61,633 nt of DNA. Source: Desulfuromonadaceae bacterium. Its GTDB lineage: Bacteria; Desulfobacterota; Desulfuromonadia; Geobacterales; Pseudopelobacteraceae. Made by a program: the position numbers and the translations under genes. Below the pieces are notes generated by a model that saw only the letters and a list, made by a program, of their open reading frames with translations, was not told where the DNA came from and did no database searches. Location of the stretch: NCBI GenBank assembly GCA_028712075.1, contig JAQTQX010000026.1, forward strand, positions 1-61,633. The letters are read 5' to 3'. Shown in pieces: positions 1-9,567 of the stretch (position 1 is the first letter of the stretch; every line of letters begins with the position of its first letter).

Positions 1-151
1 ACATGAGCTTGTCCTCCCATACCATCGTATTTAACCAGAATCATGGAGGGAGACAAGGCAAAACTTAGTAACAAACTGAAATAAAAGAATAAACAGAAGA
101 AAAAGTCAGAAATTCTGACCAATTCGGACGTCTTCAAAAGGGGGTAACTCA
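1..151. other. Leader region before the first gene
   Basis: No gene could be supported here. A short open frame from the left edge ends at about base 35 and could be the tail of an upstream gene, but it is too short to judge. The stretch ends with a strong purine-rich ribosome binding site (AGGGGGT) a few bases before the ATG at 152. Confidence 0.4.
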
Positions 152-634
152 ATGAAATGCCTTCCTGCTATCCTGATCTTCCTGATCCTCTTCACTACCA
201 CAGCCTCCGGAGAACAGTTGTTCTACGTCCAGGGGGCCAGGACAAACGTTTACAGCCAGCCTCTACTCCGTTCGATGCTGCTCGGAGAACTCCGTCAGGG
301 TGAGTCGATTTCACCTTCCGCCCGCATCGGCAACTGGTACAAAATTCTCTTCGCACACAAAGACGGCTATGTCTCGTCCTTTGCCGTAGCGCCATACCCT
401 CCGCTTGCAAAAGTCGCCAGTAGCACCGAAAATCGCTCAAGAGACACAGAAAACCCCCGGGAGAGACGCTCGACAGCACCAACGATAGTGGCCGGAGTAA
501 AGGGACTTGCGTATGAAGATCGGATGCGCAGGCATGGGGGGCAGAAAGTCGATTTTATAAGCCTTGATACCATGGAAGGGCTCCGGATCGCCCCCGAAGA
601 GCTTGAAACCTTCGCCAAAGGAGTTGCCCCATGA
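152..634 (+). CDS. Exported SH3-domain protein
   Basis: A 160-residue protein with a clear Sec signal peptide (hydrophobic residues 5-17, likely cut after TTASG). It is followed by a bacterial SH3 (SH3b) fold at about residues 23-80: a YVQGARTNVYSQP start, a GELRQGE turn, a GNWYKI strand and GYVSSF at the end. Such domains usually bind peptidoglycan or protein partners in the periplasm. The remaining C-terminal half is polar and not recognised. The stop overlaps the ATG of the M48 peptidase at 631 by four bases, so the two are almost certainly co-translated; the protein may help position that peptidase. The start is set by the AGGGGGT ribosome binding site upstream. Confidence 0.8.
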   Translation: MKCLPAILIFLILFTTTASGEQLFYVQGARTNVYSQPLLRSMLLGELRQGESISPSARIGNWYKILFAHKDGYVSSFAVAPYPPLAKVASSTENRSRDTENPRERRSTAPTIVAGVKGLAYEDRMRRHGGQKVDFISLDTMEGLRIAPEELETFAKGVAP

Positions 635-1458
635 ACATGCTCCTGGCACTCGTCGTGATACTGCTCTTGCCATGGCCTGCACACTCTGTCGATACTGCGG
701 CATACCGTCTCAGGGCCTCCGCCGGTAACAAGAATTTTATCACTGCCACCGAAGTCGCACGTGAAGTGGAATTTGGCAGGGATGTAGCGGCACGGGTACT
801 CGGACATTACAACTATCATCCAGACGACACGGCCCAAAAATACATCAATCTTGTCGGCAGAACGATCACCAGAAACCTGAACCGTCCGGAGCTTGATTTT
901 CACTTTGCCGTTATTCAGAGTGATATGATCAACGCCTTTTCAGCACCTGGCGGATATATATTCGTCTCAACGGGTGCTTTGAAGCTTGTTGAAAATGAAG
1001 CCGAACTGGCCGCGCTCCTCTCCCATGAAATTTCCCATGTGGTAGATCGCCATATTTTGAGTGAGCTCAACCTGAGGGGGGATGATGATCAGCTGTCAGG
1101 TGTTGCCTCCCTGCTTGGCGGCGCGTCAAAAAGCGTTGAGATCGCTTTCTCGCAGACGGTTGACAAGGCGGTGGATATTCTTTTCAGGGACGGATACAAA
1201 AAAGAGCATGAAATTGAAGCTGACAGGCATGCCGCCAGCTACCTGGCTCTTGCCGGCTATGATCCGGAAGGATTGATCTCTCTGCTCAGGAAGGTCGAAA
1301 AGGTCAAAGGGAAAACGGGGAAAACGTATCCTTCATATAGCGAGCGGTATGACACAATAAAAAATTCGATTGCCACGGAAGCATTTGGCGGTATGCTCTA
1401 CTTTACCGGTACGGAACGGTTTAAATCTTCATACAGGAATGAGAGGAGCACGTTATGA
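631..1458 (+). CDS. M48-family periplasmic zinc metallopeptidase
   Basis: A 275-residue protein with a signal peptide (residues 1-18) and an M48 (Ste24/HtpX-like) peptidase domain. The zinc motif HEISH is at residues 132-136, preceded by the typical NAFSAPGGYIFVSTGAL segment. A downstream EHEIEADRHA supplies the third, glutamate ligand. Soluble M48 peptidases of this size (BepA/LoiP-like) act in the periplasm on outer membrane protein assembly or quality control. It lacks the TPR domain of BepA. It sits between an SH3 protein and an outer membrane protein with four-base overlaps on both sides (631-634 and 1455-1458), supporting an envelope-maintenance operon. The substrate is unknown. Confidence 0.9.
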   Translation: MNMLLALVVILLLPWPAHSVDTAAYRLRASAGNKNFITATEVAREVEFGRDVAARVLGHYNYHPDDTAQKYINLVGRTITRNLNRPELDFHFAVIQSDMINAFSAPGGYIFVSTGALKLVENEAELAALLSHEISHVVDRHILSELNLRGDDDQLSGVASLLGGASKSVEIAFSQTVDKAVDILFRDGYKKEHEIEADRHAASYLALAGYDPEGLISLLRKVEKVKGKTGKTYPSYSERYDTIKNSIATEAFGGMLYFTGTERFKSSYRNERSTL

Positions 1459-2705
1459 ATTGTCGCACTGCAGCTACCGGATGTTTCCTGCTATTACTAT
1501 TATTCGGTGTTTCGACCTCAGGCGCGGATGAATTCCATTACACCAATATTCTTATCGGAGACAGAGCTTCCGGCATGGGGGGCGCCTATACGGCAGTTTC
1601 AGATGACGCTTCCGGTATGTACTACAATCCCGCAGGGATTGCCTACGCGACCGGGCGCAACGTATCGGCAAGCGTAAATGCGTTCCATGTGCTTTCCAAA
1701 ACCTACAAGTCAGTCGTTCCCGGTCAGGACTGGAAACGGGAATCTTCATCGCTACTCCCTAACTTTTTCGGGGTCATGCAGCCCTTTGGCAAATTCAAGA
1801 TCGGATTCTCGTACGCGGTTCCCGACAGCAACAATGAGGATCAGGATCAGACGTTTGACCTCGGTGGCGGTAATATGTACCGAATCAACTTCAATAACAC
1901 GAACAACACACACCTGTTCGGCCCCTCAGTCGCGTACCAGGTAAAAGACACCGTTTCGGTCGGTGCGACGCTGTATGCTCATTACCGGAGCACAGAGGCC
2001 ATTGCCAACCAGGCGGTGCTCAATACGGCAACTCGTACTCTATTGCAATTTGACAACAAGTACACTGAAACTGATGAATGGGGAATTCGGCCGGTCTTCG
2101 GGGTGATGTGGTCACCGATTGACAAGGTATCGTTCGGTGTAACAGCGGCGAAAACTTTTGTCATATCATCGCGCAACATGTACCAGGGAATGACCTCTGA
2201 TCCCACCGTTTACATGCCGCTGGCAGTAGTGGACGCCACTAATAAACGGGACTATCCCTGGCAGTTCGGTGTGGGAGGTGCATGGTTTCCGTCAAAAGAT
2301 CTCCTCATTTCAGCTGACGTCACCTGCTATTCCGCTGTTTCTTACCAAAGCAAACGTATTGACAGCACCAATACCATTGTTGAGCGCACGGTCAATAACG
2401 AAAGTGTTGTCAACGGCGCCATTGGAGCAGAATACTACTTAAGCGAAGCATGGGCGGTACGGGGCGGACTTTTCACCGACTTTGCCATTACCCCCGCCGT
2501 TACCGGCAAACCGGAAGGGGAGTTTGAACATGTGGATCTCTACTGCATGAGCGCTTCGCTTACCCGCTTCAGCAAAAACTCATCCATCTCCCTCGGGGGA
2601 AACGTACGGATCGGCTCGGGTGACCACAACGTCGCCGGCCAAGGCAAGCAGGGAGCTGACGTCACCAGCTATACCATGTTTATTTCTTCATCCTACTCAT
2701 TCTGA
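1455..2705 (+). CDS. FadL/OmpP1/TodX-type outer membrane protein
   Basis: A 416-residue outer membrane beta-barrel protein. It has a signal peptide (hydrophobic residues 8-20), the characteristic N-terminal segment (RASGMGGAYTAVSDDASG, then YYNPAGIAY) that forms the hatch of FadL-family channels, many alternating beta-strand segments, and a C-terminal Phe (SSSYSF) as expected for BAM recognition. FadL-family proteins import hydrophobic compounds such as long-chain fatty acids or aromatics; the substrate here cannot be read from sequence. The ATG overlaps the stop of the M48 peptidase gene. Confidence 0.87.
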   Translation: MNCRTAATGCFLLLLLFGVSTSGADEFHYTNILIGDRASGMGGAYTAVSDDASGMYYNPAGIAYATGRNVSASVNAFHVLSKTYKSVVPGQDWKRESSSLLPNFFGVMQPFGKFKIGFSYAVPDSNNEDQDQTFDLGGGNMYRINFNNTNNTHLFGPSVAYQVKDTVSVGATLYAHYRSTEAIANQAVLNTATRTLLQFDNKYTETDEWGIRPVFGVMWSPIDKVSFGVTAAKTFVISSRNMYQGMTSDPTVYMPLAVVDATNKRDYPWQFGVGGAWFPSKDLLISADVTCYSAVSYQSKRIDSTNTIVERTVNNESVVNGAIGAEYYLSEAWAVRGGLFTDFAITPAVTGKPEGEFEHVDLYCMSASLTRFSKNSSISLGGNVRIGSGDHNVAGQGKQGADVTSYTMFISSSYSF

Positions 2706-2745
2706 GAGCGACAGATGTTATCAGAAAGCCGGTAAGCAGGTTTCC

Positions 2746-4836
2746 ATGGAGGCAAAACGCGCGCGACACGGTGCGATAACAATCGTCATGGCCATAATTG
2801 CGGCAGTTTTCGCAATTGGCCTGCGAAGCGCAAAGATAGAGCAGTTCGAACGGATTGAAAGCCGGATGGGCGACATTCGGTTCACCATCCGCGGCATTCG
2901 CCCGCCTCCGCAGGATGTTGTCATAGTTGCCATTGACAACAAAAGCATCAAAGAACTCGGGCGCTGGCCCTGGCCGCGAACGCTCATGGCGCGGCTGATC
3001 GATTCCCTTGCCGCATATGGCCCAGGTCTGACAACTCTGGATGTCGTGTTCTCCGAAACGCAGGATGAAAAGAGCGACCGCGCCCTTGCCTCTGCCCTGG
3101 AAGCAAACCGGAATGTCATTCTCGGCTATTTTTTCCGGCACGAACAGTATCCTGCCGATTCGGTGAGTCTTGAACAGATCGGTTCGACGAAAATTGCTGT
3201 CGCCCCGGACCATTTGCCCCCCAGCCTGCTTGAGTACAAGGGTGTCGAACCGAACATCCCAGAGATCGGGCAAGCAGCCAGGACATTCGGGTTTTTCAAC
3301 AACTACCCCGATGCGGACGGCATTTTCCGGCGGGCACCTCTGTTGATCTTTCACGATAACGGAGTCTACCCATCCCTGGCAATTTCCACCGTCAGCAGCT
3401 ATCTTAACGCCGGAGTAGAGATTGCCCCCTTACGCGGAGGGGGCTTAATCAAGCTGGCCGGAAGAGAAATCCCCCTCAATGACAAAGGATTGTATACCCT
3501 CAATTTTTATGGACCCGGCGGTACGATTGCCACGGTTTCCGCCACCGATCTGATTAACAGAAGAGTTCCCCGCAGCGCTCTGGCGGGTAAACTGGTATTT
3601 GCCGGTCTCACTGAAATAGGAATATACGACCTGAGGGCCAACCCCTTTGATCCTGCCTTCCCGGGGGTTGAGCTGCACGCAACTCTGGCAGGGAATATTC
3701 TGCACAACAGTTTCATACACGGGGATGAAACCCTGCATGGCTGCAACATTGCTGTTATCATCCTCCTGCCGCTTTTACTCGGAATCTTGTCGGGCATACT
3801 CCCCTCAACTGCCTCTGCGGGAATTGCTGTGGTCACTCTTTCCTTCAGCTACCTGATCCTGAATCAACTGATTTTCAACAGGTTCGGCTATGACCTGACC
3901 ATCATCTATCCACTGTGCGCCATGGTGCTTACTTCAGTTTCGGCGGAAGGATACCGGAATATCATCATTGAACGACAGGGGAGATATCTGAAACGCGCCT
4001 TCAGAAGCTATGTTGCACCTGAGCTTGTCGATCAGCTGGTCGCCAACCCGGAGCGGCTCAAATTGGGTGGTGAAGGGCGAGAAGTAACTGTCATTATCTC
4101 CGACATACGAAAATTCACCTCGTATTCCGAACAGCTCGGGCCGGAAAAAATGGTGTTTCTCCTTAACCGGTATCTTGCACCGATGACCAGGATCGTCATG
4201 GCGGAGAAGGGATCGCTGGTACAGTACGTTGGTGATGAAATCATGGCACTTTTCAACGCCCCGCTAGACACCCCATTCCATGCATCTTGCGCCTGCCGCT
4301 GCGCTCTCAGCATGATGGAGAGGCTGCAGTTGCTGAATGTAGAGCTGAAGGGATTAGGCTTGCCGGTCATTGATATTGGCATTGGTGTCAACAGTGGTGA
4401 TGTCATCGTCGGAAATATGGGGGCGGAGTTCAGGTTTCAGTACTCTGCGGTCGGTGACACGGTTAACCTGACATCGAGGCTGGAAGGGTTGAACAAATTC
4501 TACGGCACGCACATTCTTGTCAGTAACGCGACCCGGTTGATGGCGGGAGATGAATTTTTTTTCCGGGAAGTTGATCTGGTTCAGGTCAAGGGGCGGGCGG
4601 AATCGGGTGCGATATATGAACTGCTCTCCGCACCTTTCCCCGCTTGTGATGATTTTACTACGGCGGTTGCACACTACCGGCAGCGACATTTTGCAGAGGC
4701 GTTGGAGATATTCACGCGGATAGGGAAAGAGTTGGATGACCCTGTGTCGCACGTATACGCGGGGCGATGCGGCGAATACCTTGCGTCACCCCCCTCCGAT
4801 GAATGGAATGGGGTCTATGTCGCTCCGGGAAAATAA
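2746..4836 (+). CDS. CHASE2-domain class III nucleotide cyclase
   Basis: A 696-residue membrane protein when started at the ATG at 2746; the longer frame from 2620 runs inside the preceding gene and is rejected. Order: N-terminal membrane helix, extracytoplasmic CHASE2 sensor (about residues 40-320, with VVIVAIDNKSIKELGRWPWP), three or so membrane helices, then a class III cyclase domain. Metal-binding aspartates are visible in IISDIRKF and in YVGDEIMALF; GNMGAEFRFQYSAVGDTVNL and TSRLEG are also typical. The residues aligning with the substrate-specifying Lys and Asp/Thr of adenylate cyclases are Gln (VQYVGD) and Ser (QYSAVGD), so activity or base preference is uncertain. The final 70 residues resemble a short helical tail. 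Probably senses an extracellular signal. Confidence 0.87.
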   Translation: MEAKRARHGAITIVMAIIAAVFAIGLRSAKIEQFERIESRMGDIRFTIRGIRPPPQDVVIVAIDNKSIKELGRWPWPRTLMARLIDSLAAYGPGLTTLDVVFSETQDEKSDRALASALEANRNVILGYFFRHEQYPADSVSLEQIGSTKIAVAPDHLPPSLLEYKGVEPNIPEIGQAARTFGFFNNYPDADGIFRRAPLLIFHDNGVYPSLAISTVSSYLNAGVEIAPLRGGGLIKLAGREIPLNDKGLYTLNFYGPGGTIATVSATDLINRRVPRSALAGKLVFAGLTEIGIYDLRANPFDPAFPGVELHATLAGNILHNSFIHGDETLHGCNIAVIILLPLLLGILSGILPSTASAGIAVVTLSFSYLILNQLIFNRFGYDLTIIYPLCAMVLTSVSAEGYRNIIIERQGRYLKRAFRSYVAPELVDQLVANPERLKLGGEGREVTVIISDIRKFTSYSEQLGPEKMVFLLNRYLAPMTRIVMAEKGSLVQYVGDEIMALFNAPLDTPFHASCACRCALSMMERLQLLNVELKGLGLPVIDIGIGVNSGDVIVGNMGAEFRFQYSAVGDTVNLTSRLEGLNKFYGTHILVSNATRLMAGDEFFFREVDLVQVKGRAESGAIYELLSAPFPACDDFTTAVAHYRQRHFAEALEIFTRIGKELDDPVSHVYAGRCGEYLASPPSDEWNGVYVAPGK

Positions 4837-4866
4837 GTACGCGGCGAGCCGCTCACAGAACTTCCA

Positions 4867-5349
4867 TCAGTACAGAAAAGGGATGAGTTTTCTGACCCTC
4901 TTTTGATATGCAGCATATTCCGGGAATTTTTCACCCAGCAGACACTCTTCAAAACGCGACTTGATGTCAAAAAAGATGAACAGCAGCAGCGCATAACCGG
5001 TAATCAGCCAACTGTTCCGCCACAACCCCCAGCCATATGCCATGGCAATAATGCCGCTGTAGATGGGATGCCGTACGAAGCGATATGCACCGGTACTAAC
5101 GAGTTGTGCGTGTTCCTTCGGAAACGGTAGCGGGGTAAGATTCCTGCCGAGATTGAGCGTTCCAAATCCGGCAAGAAGAGCCCCCATGCAGAGCAGGAAA
5201 CCACCTGCCCAGGAACCGATCCAGGTAAACGGCGATTGCCACTCATCCAGCCATTGACAGCTGTCAGGTCCGAACAGCAGCAGCACAAACAACATAGCCT
5301 GGACCACCAGATACCACTCGCCGCGCGAACCTTTCCAATTAACATCCAC
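4867..5349 (-). CDS. Isoprenylcysteine carboxyl methyltransferase-like membrane protein
   Basis: A 160-residue protein with about four membrane helices and the family signature YRFVRHPIYSGIIAMAYGWG near the middle, followed by a conserved acidic C-terminal segment (RFEECLLGEKFPEYAAYQKR). This matches the ICMT/PEMT-like small membrane methyltransferases, which methylate lipids or isoprenoid-linked groups with S-adenosylmethionine. The bacterial substrate is unknown. Translation probably starts at a GTG whose G is shared with the permease TAG stop, so it is translationally coupled to the RND permease and is the last gene of that operon. Confidence 0.8.
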   Translation of the reverse strand: MDVNWKGSRGEWYLVVQAMLFVLLLFGPDSCQWLDEWQSPFTWIGSWAGGFLLCMGALLAGFGTLNLGRNLTPLPFPKEHAQLVSTGAYRFVRHPIYSGIIAMAYGWGLWRNSWLITGYALLLFIFFDIKSRFEECLLGEKFPEYAAYQKRVRKLIPFLY

Positions 5350-8300
5350 TACTTCTCCGTTCTCTGTATTTCGGCATAAACGATTTTCCGCGGCCTCACC
5401 TTGTGCAGCAGTCGATCCATATAGTAGTAAACCACCGGCGTGATATAGAGCGTCAACAACTGTGACGTCAGCAGGCCGCCCACAACCGCCAGCCCCAGCG
5501 GCTGCCGCGATTCCCCGCCGGCGCCGTAGCCGATGGCAATCGGCAGGGTTCCCATCAGCGCTGCCATGGTAGTCATCATGATCGGCCTGAAACGGACGAT
5601 CGCCCCCTCATAGATTGCATCCAGAGGACTCTTCCCTTCCGTACGCTCCGCCTCCAGCGCAAAATCTATCATCATGATGGCGTTCTTTTTGACGATGCCA
5701 AGCAGCATGATAATGCCGACAAAGCCGTAGATGTTGAGGTCGCTGCCGAAAATCATCAGCGTAATCAGCGCTCCGAATCCGGCGGCCGGCAGACCGGAGA
5801 GAATGGTGACCGGGTGGATATAGCTTTCGTACAACACCCCCAGAACGATGTAGATGACGAAGATCGCCATAACCAGCAGCACCCATAAGCCGCTAAGCGA
5901 GGATTGAAAGGCCTGCGCAGTCCCCTGGAAACTGGTGCTGATCGTCGCCGGGAGCGTCGTGGCGGCAAGTTTGTCCACCAGTTTCATGGCATCCCCCAGT
6001 GCCACGCCGGGGCGCAGGTTGAACGAAATCGTCACTGCAGGGAGCTGTCCCAAATGGTTGACCGCCAGCGGGCCGATGGTTTTGGAGATCGTCGCCACCG
6101 TTTCCAGGGGAATAAGCTGTCCCGTTTTGGCGCGGATATAGAGCATGCCGAGTGCCGCCGGATCACCCTGATAGAGCGGGTCAAGTTCGAGTATGACCTG
6201 ATACTGATTGGTCGGCGCGAAGATGGAGGAGACCTGCCGGGAACCGTAGGCATACCCCAGGGCGTCCTCCACCTGCAGCACCGAGAGTCCCAGTGCCGCT
6301 ATCTTGTCGCGGTTGAGCTCCACATGCAGTTGTGGATTGCTGATCTGCAGGTCGCTGGTGACATCCTGAAGCTCCCCGATCTCACGCAACTTTGCTTCAA
6401 AATCCTCCGCAGAGCGGTACAGCTCTTCGGTATCCTGGCCTTGCAGGGTAAACTGGTACTGGCTCTTGGAGCTGGTGCCGCCGATCTGGATCGAGGGGAT
6501 GTTTTTCAAAAATACCTTGACCCCCGGCACCTTGGCAAGCTGGGGACGCAGTTTCTGGATGATCTGGTCTGCCGAGAGCGTGCGCTGAGACCGCGGCTTG
6601 AGACGCATGAAAAAACTGCCGGTATTGGCGCCGCGCCCGCCGCCGATGGAGGACATGAATCCTTCGATATTGGGCTCTTTGGCGATGATTGCTGCCACCG
6701 CTTCCTGATGAAGTTTCATGCTGGCAAATGATGTCCCCTGCGCCGTTTCAATATCCGCATTGATCCGTCCGGTATCCTCGGTCGGCAGGAAGCCCATCGG
6801 AATAATCCGGAACAGCCAGACCGTCAGCAGGGTAATCAGCAGTATCACGGCCATCGTTGTCCGGCGCAAGCGGAGCACCAGCTTCAGGCTTCGTTCATAG
6901 AGATTCAGCCAGCCGTCGAAAAAACGCTCCATCGCCATGTAGACGCGGCCGTGCCGTTTCGCGGTATGCGGTTTCAGAAAGCGGCTGCAGAGCATGGGGG
7001 TCAGCGTCAGCGAGACGAAGCAGGAGACCAGAATCGCCACGCTGATCGTCAGGGCAAATTCGTGCAGCAGACGCCCGAGAATCCCCCCCATGAACAGCAC
7101 CGGGATAAACACCGCCACCAGGGAAATGGTCATGGAGACGATCGTGAAGCCGATCTCTCTGGAGCCCTTGAAGGCCGCCTCCATGGCGCTTTCACCCTTT
7201 TCCATATGGCGGACGATATTCTCCAGCATGACGATGGCATCATCCACGACAAAGCCGACCGCCAGCGTCAGCGCCATCATGGAGATGTTGTTGAGCGAGA
7301 AACCGAGCAGATGCATGGCGGAGAACGTGCCGACAATCGACATCGGCACCGCCAGCGATGGAATAACAGTGGCGGAGAGGTTGCGCAGGAACAGGAAGAT
7401 CACCATGATCACCAGCCCGATCGTCAACACCAGCGTAAACTTGACGTCGTGCATCGATTCACGGATCAGAACGGAACGGTCAAAGAGCACATTCAGCTCC
7501 ACAGCTCCGGGCATCTGACTCCGAAACGCCGGCAGCAGTTTCTTGACCTTGTCTACCACCTCGATGGTGTTGGTCCCCGGCTGGCGCTGCACCGCCAGGA
7601 CTATTCCCCGGGTGCCGTTGTACCAGGCTGCCCGTCTGGTATCCTCAACCGTATCGATGACCTTTCCCAGCTCCTCCAGACGCACCGGAGAGCCATCCCG
7701 ATAGGAAACCACCAGTTGGCGGTACCCGGCCGCTTTGAATAACTGGCCGCTGGTTTCAATGGTATATGCCTGCTTTGTGCCGTCAAGTGTTCCGGTCGGC
7801 AGATTGACATTCGCCTGGTCAATGGCGGTCGCCACCTCGTCAATACCGATCTGGCGGGAAGCCAGCGCCTTCGGGTCAAGCTGGGCGCGTACGGCATATT
7901 TCTGCGAACCGTACACATTGACCTGTGCCACGCCGCTGATAGTGGAAATGCGCCGCGCAATCAGCGTCTGGGCATATTCATCAATGGCGGAGAGCGGCAG
8001 GGTGGCGGAGTTGAGCGCCAGATACAGTACCGGCTGGTCGGCAGGATTGACCTTGCGGGAGGAGGGGGGCGTTTTCATATCCCTGGGGAGATGCCGGGTC
8101 GCCAGCGAGATAGCCGCCTGCACATCCTGCGCAGCGGCATCGATATCGCGATCCAGCGAGAACTGCAGGGTGATTCTGGTCGTGCCGACACCATTGGTGG
8201 AGGTCATGGAATCAACGCCCGGGATGGTCGAAAGCTCGTTCTCCAGAGGAGTCGCCACCGCCGCCGCCATCGTGTCAGGATTGGCGCCCGGCAGGTTGGC

Positions 8301-8444
8301 ATTGACCTGAATCGTCGGGAAATCAACGTTGGGGAGGTCGTTAACCGGCAGCAGGCGATAGGAAACCACGCCAAATATGAAGATGGCGATCATGATCAAG
8401 GAGGTCATGATCGGCCGGCGGATGAAGATGTCTGCGATGTTCAT
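5349..8444 (-). CDS. RND efflux permease, MdtB/MdtC (HAE1) type
   Basis: A 1031-residue inner membrane pump of the hydrophobe/amphiphile RND family. It shows the N-terminal MNIADIFIRRPIMTSLIM helix, two large periplasmic loops and twelve predicted membrane helices. The proton-relay aspartate pair is in GFVVDDAIVMLENI around residue 400, and the family segment GFLPTEDTGRINADIE is present. Length is standard. The closest class appears to be MdtB/MdtC. Its natural partner is the adaptor now 7.9 kb away at 16327-17439; an accessory island separates them. The GGAG that precedes the start now lies in the 3' end of the DUF1016 gene, seven bases upstream. No outer membrane factor gene is adjacent. 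Confidence 0.93.
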   Translation of the reverse strand: MNIADIFIRRPIMTSLIMIAIFIFGVVSYRLLPVNDLPNVDFPTIQVNANLPGANPDTMAAAVATPLENELSTIPGVDSMTSTNGVGTTRITLQFSLDRDIDAAAQDVQAAISLATRHLPRDMKTPPSSRKVNPADQPVLYLALNSATLPLSAIDEYAQTLIARRISTISGVAQVNVYGSQKYAVRAQLDPKALASRQIGIDEVATAIDQANVNLPTGTLDGTKQAYTIETSGQLFKAAGYRQLVVSYRDGSPVRLEELGKVIDTVEDTRRAAWYNGTRGIVLAVQRQPGTNTIEVVDKVKKLLPAFRSQMPGAVELNVLFDRSVLIRESMHDVKFTLVLTIGLVIMVIFLFLRNLSATVIPSLAVPMSIVGTFSAMHLLGFSLNNISMMALTLAVGFVVDDAIVMLENIVRHMEKGESAMEAAFKGSREIGFTIVSMTISLVAVFIPVLFMGGILGRLLHEFALTISVAILVSCFVSLTLTPMLCSRFLKPHTAKRHGRVYMAMERFFDGWLNLYERSLKLVLRLRRTTMAVILLITLLTVWLFRIIPMGFLPTEDTGRINADIETAQGTSFASMKLHQEAVAAIIAKEPNIEGFMSSIGGGRGANTGSFFMRLKPRSQRTLSADQIIQKLRPQLAKVPGVKVFLKNIPSIQIGGTSSKSQYQFTLQGQDTEELYRSAEDFEAKLREIGELQDVTSDLQISNPQLHVELNRDKIAALGLSVLQVEDALGYAYGSRQVSSIFAPTNQYQVILELDPLYQGDPAALGMLYIRAKTGQLIPLETVATISKTIGPLAVNHLGQLPAVTISFNLRPGVALGDAMKLVDKLAATTLPATISTSFQGTAQAFQSSLSGLWVLLVMAIFVIYIVLGVLYESYIHPVTILSGLPAAGFGALITLMIFGSDLNIYGFVGIIMLLGIVKKNAIMMIDFALEAERTEGKSPLDAIYEGAIVRFRPIMMTTMAALMGTLPIAIGYGAGGESRQPLGLAVVGGLLTSQLLTLYITPVVYYYMDRLLHKVRPRKIVYAEIQRTEK

Positions 8445-8451
8445 TTATTTT

Positions 8452-8459
8452 TTACTCCT
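8452..8459. repeat. Left 8-bp direct repeat at island edge
   Basis: TTACTCCT occurs here and again at 15180-15187. Both copies cover a TAA stop preceded by an AGGAG-like motif: the stop of the DUF1016 gene here and the stop of the adaptor remnant at the other end. Joining the two copies would place an adaptor 3' end directly before the permease start with a sensible ribosome binding site. It could be a target duplication or simply recurrence of a ribosome binding motif. Confidence 0.45.
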
Positions 8460-9522
8460 CATCAGCATCTCTCCGCGCTGCTTGCTCTCTGGCCAGCTCA
8501 ATGGCAAGGTGCAGGCGGGATCGTAGCAGTTCAATTGGCGGAAGTTCCGTCAGATACTCTGCGATCCGGATCGATTTTTCGTCCAGTTGCAGCAGTTCCA
8601 CCTGTTCGGCATCCGCTCCGGAGCAGAGGATCAGGCCGATGGGCGATTCTTCGCCTTTCGCCCGCTCGTACTTGTCCAGCCAGCGGAGGTACAGCTCCAT
8701 CTGGCCGGTGTGGGCCGGTCGGAAGGATTCCAGTTTCAGTTCAATGGCTACCAGACGCCTCAAGAAGCGGTGGTAAAAGAGCAGGTCGAGATAAAAATCA
8801 TCCTTGCCGACGCTCATCCGCTTTTGCCGTGCCACGAAGGTAAAACCGCTTCCCAGTTCCAGCAGAAACCTTTCCATCTCCCGCAGGATGGCGCTCTCAA
8901 GATCCTTTTCGCTAAAGGCACCTTGCAAACCGAGAAAATCCAGCAGATACGGGTCACGGAAGACCATATCGGGCGTCAGCTGTCCGTCGCGCAGGGTGTC
9001 CAGTTCAGCTTTGATGACCGCTTCGGTGTTTTTGGACAGTGCAGTGCGTTCATACAACATGCCGCCAATCTTCTGCCGCAGGGTGCGGACCGGCCAGCGC
9101 TCTACCCGGCACATCTCGGCGTAAAACTCGCGGGCGAGTGGGTCTTTGATCGGCAACAATGCCAGAAAGTGTGCCCATCCCAAATGTTGTAACAGCGATA
9201 CAACAATCTGCTCATCCGGAAACACCTCGGCGAACTGAACCATACGCCGTACATTTTTTTCTCCAAAACCTTTACCGAATTCCGCTTCCAATTGTCGTGA
9301 CACTGTTACGACAATCTGTCCGCCATAGACAGCTCTGTCACCACCCAGAACTTCGGTACGGATACGCTTTCCCAAGCGCCAGTAAAGCAGCGTCTGCTCG
9401 GCATTGGCAACCGTGGCTAATCGCTGACGGGCAGAGTTGATCAACTCGCGCAGATCGGCAAGGATACCTGCTGCATCAACGGCGACAGTCCCTTTTGGAC
9501 GACAGACAGTGACTTTACTCAT
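8452..9522 (-). CDS. YhcG/DUF1016-family PD-(D/E)XK nuclease-like protein
   Basis: A 356-residue protein with the two-part DUF1016 layout. The N-terminal helical DNA-binding half contains LLYWRLGKRI, GFGEKNVRRMVQFAEVFP and LGWAHFLALLPIKDP. The C-terminal PDDEXK nuclease half has DDFYLDLLFYHR followed by LVAIELK, giving the expected D...ExK core. Members are widespread in accessory regions and have been linked to mobile elements and phage defence; the exact role is not settled. The ATG at 9522 is chosen because AGGAGG lies five bases upstream; the longer frame begins with TTG at 9528. It is the last gene of the accessory island and abuts the RND permease. Confidence 0.88.
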   Translation of the reverse strand: MSKVTVCRPKGTVAVDAAGILADLRELINSARQRLATVANAEQTLLYWRLGKRIRTEVLGGDRAVYGGQIVVTVSRQLEAEFGKGFGEKNVRRMVQFAEVFPDEQIVVSLLQHLGWAHFLALLPIKDPLAREFYAEMCRVERWPVRTLRQKIGGMLYERTALSKNTEAVIKAELDTLRDGQLTPDMVFRDPYLLDFLGLQGAFSEKDLESAILREMERFLLELGSGFTFVARQKRMSVGKDDFYLDLLFYHRFLRRLVAIELKLESFRPAHTGQMELYLRWLDKYERAKGEESPIGLILCSGADAEQVELLQLDEKSIRIAEYLTELPPIELLRSRLHLAIELAREQAARRDADEE

Positions 9523-9567
9523 CCACAACCTCCTCTTTATGAAACCAACCTCGCCAGCTGTATATCA

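Noticed and set aside
5904..8843. Long open frames on the plus strand opposite the RND permease (for example 5904-6731 and 6951-7742)
   Set aside because: They lie wholly inside a well supported permease gene, have no recognisable domain and show the Arg/His-rich look of antisense translation.
9009..9192. Possible second nuclease frame opposite the DUF1016 gene
   Set aside because: Antisense shadow of an intact gene.
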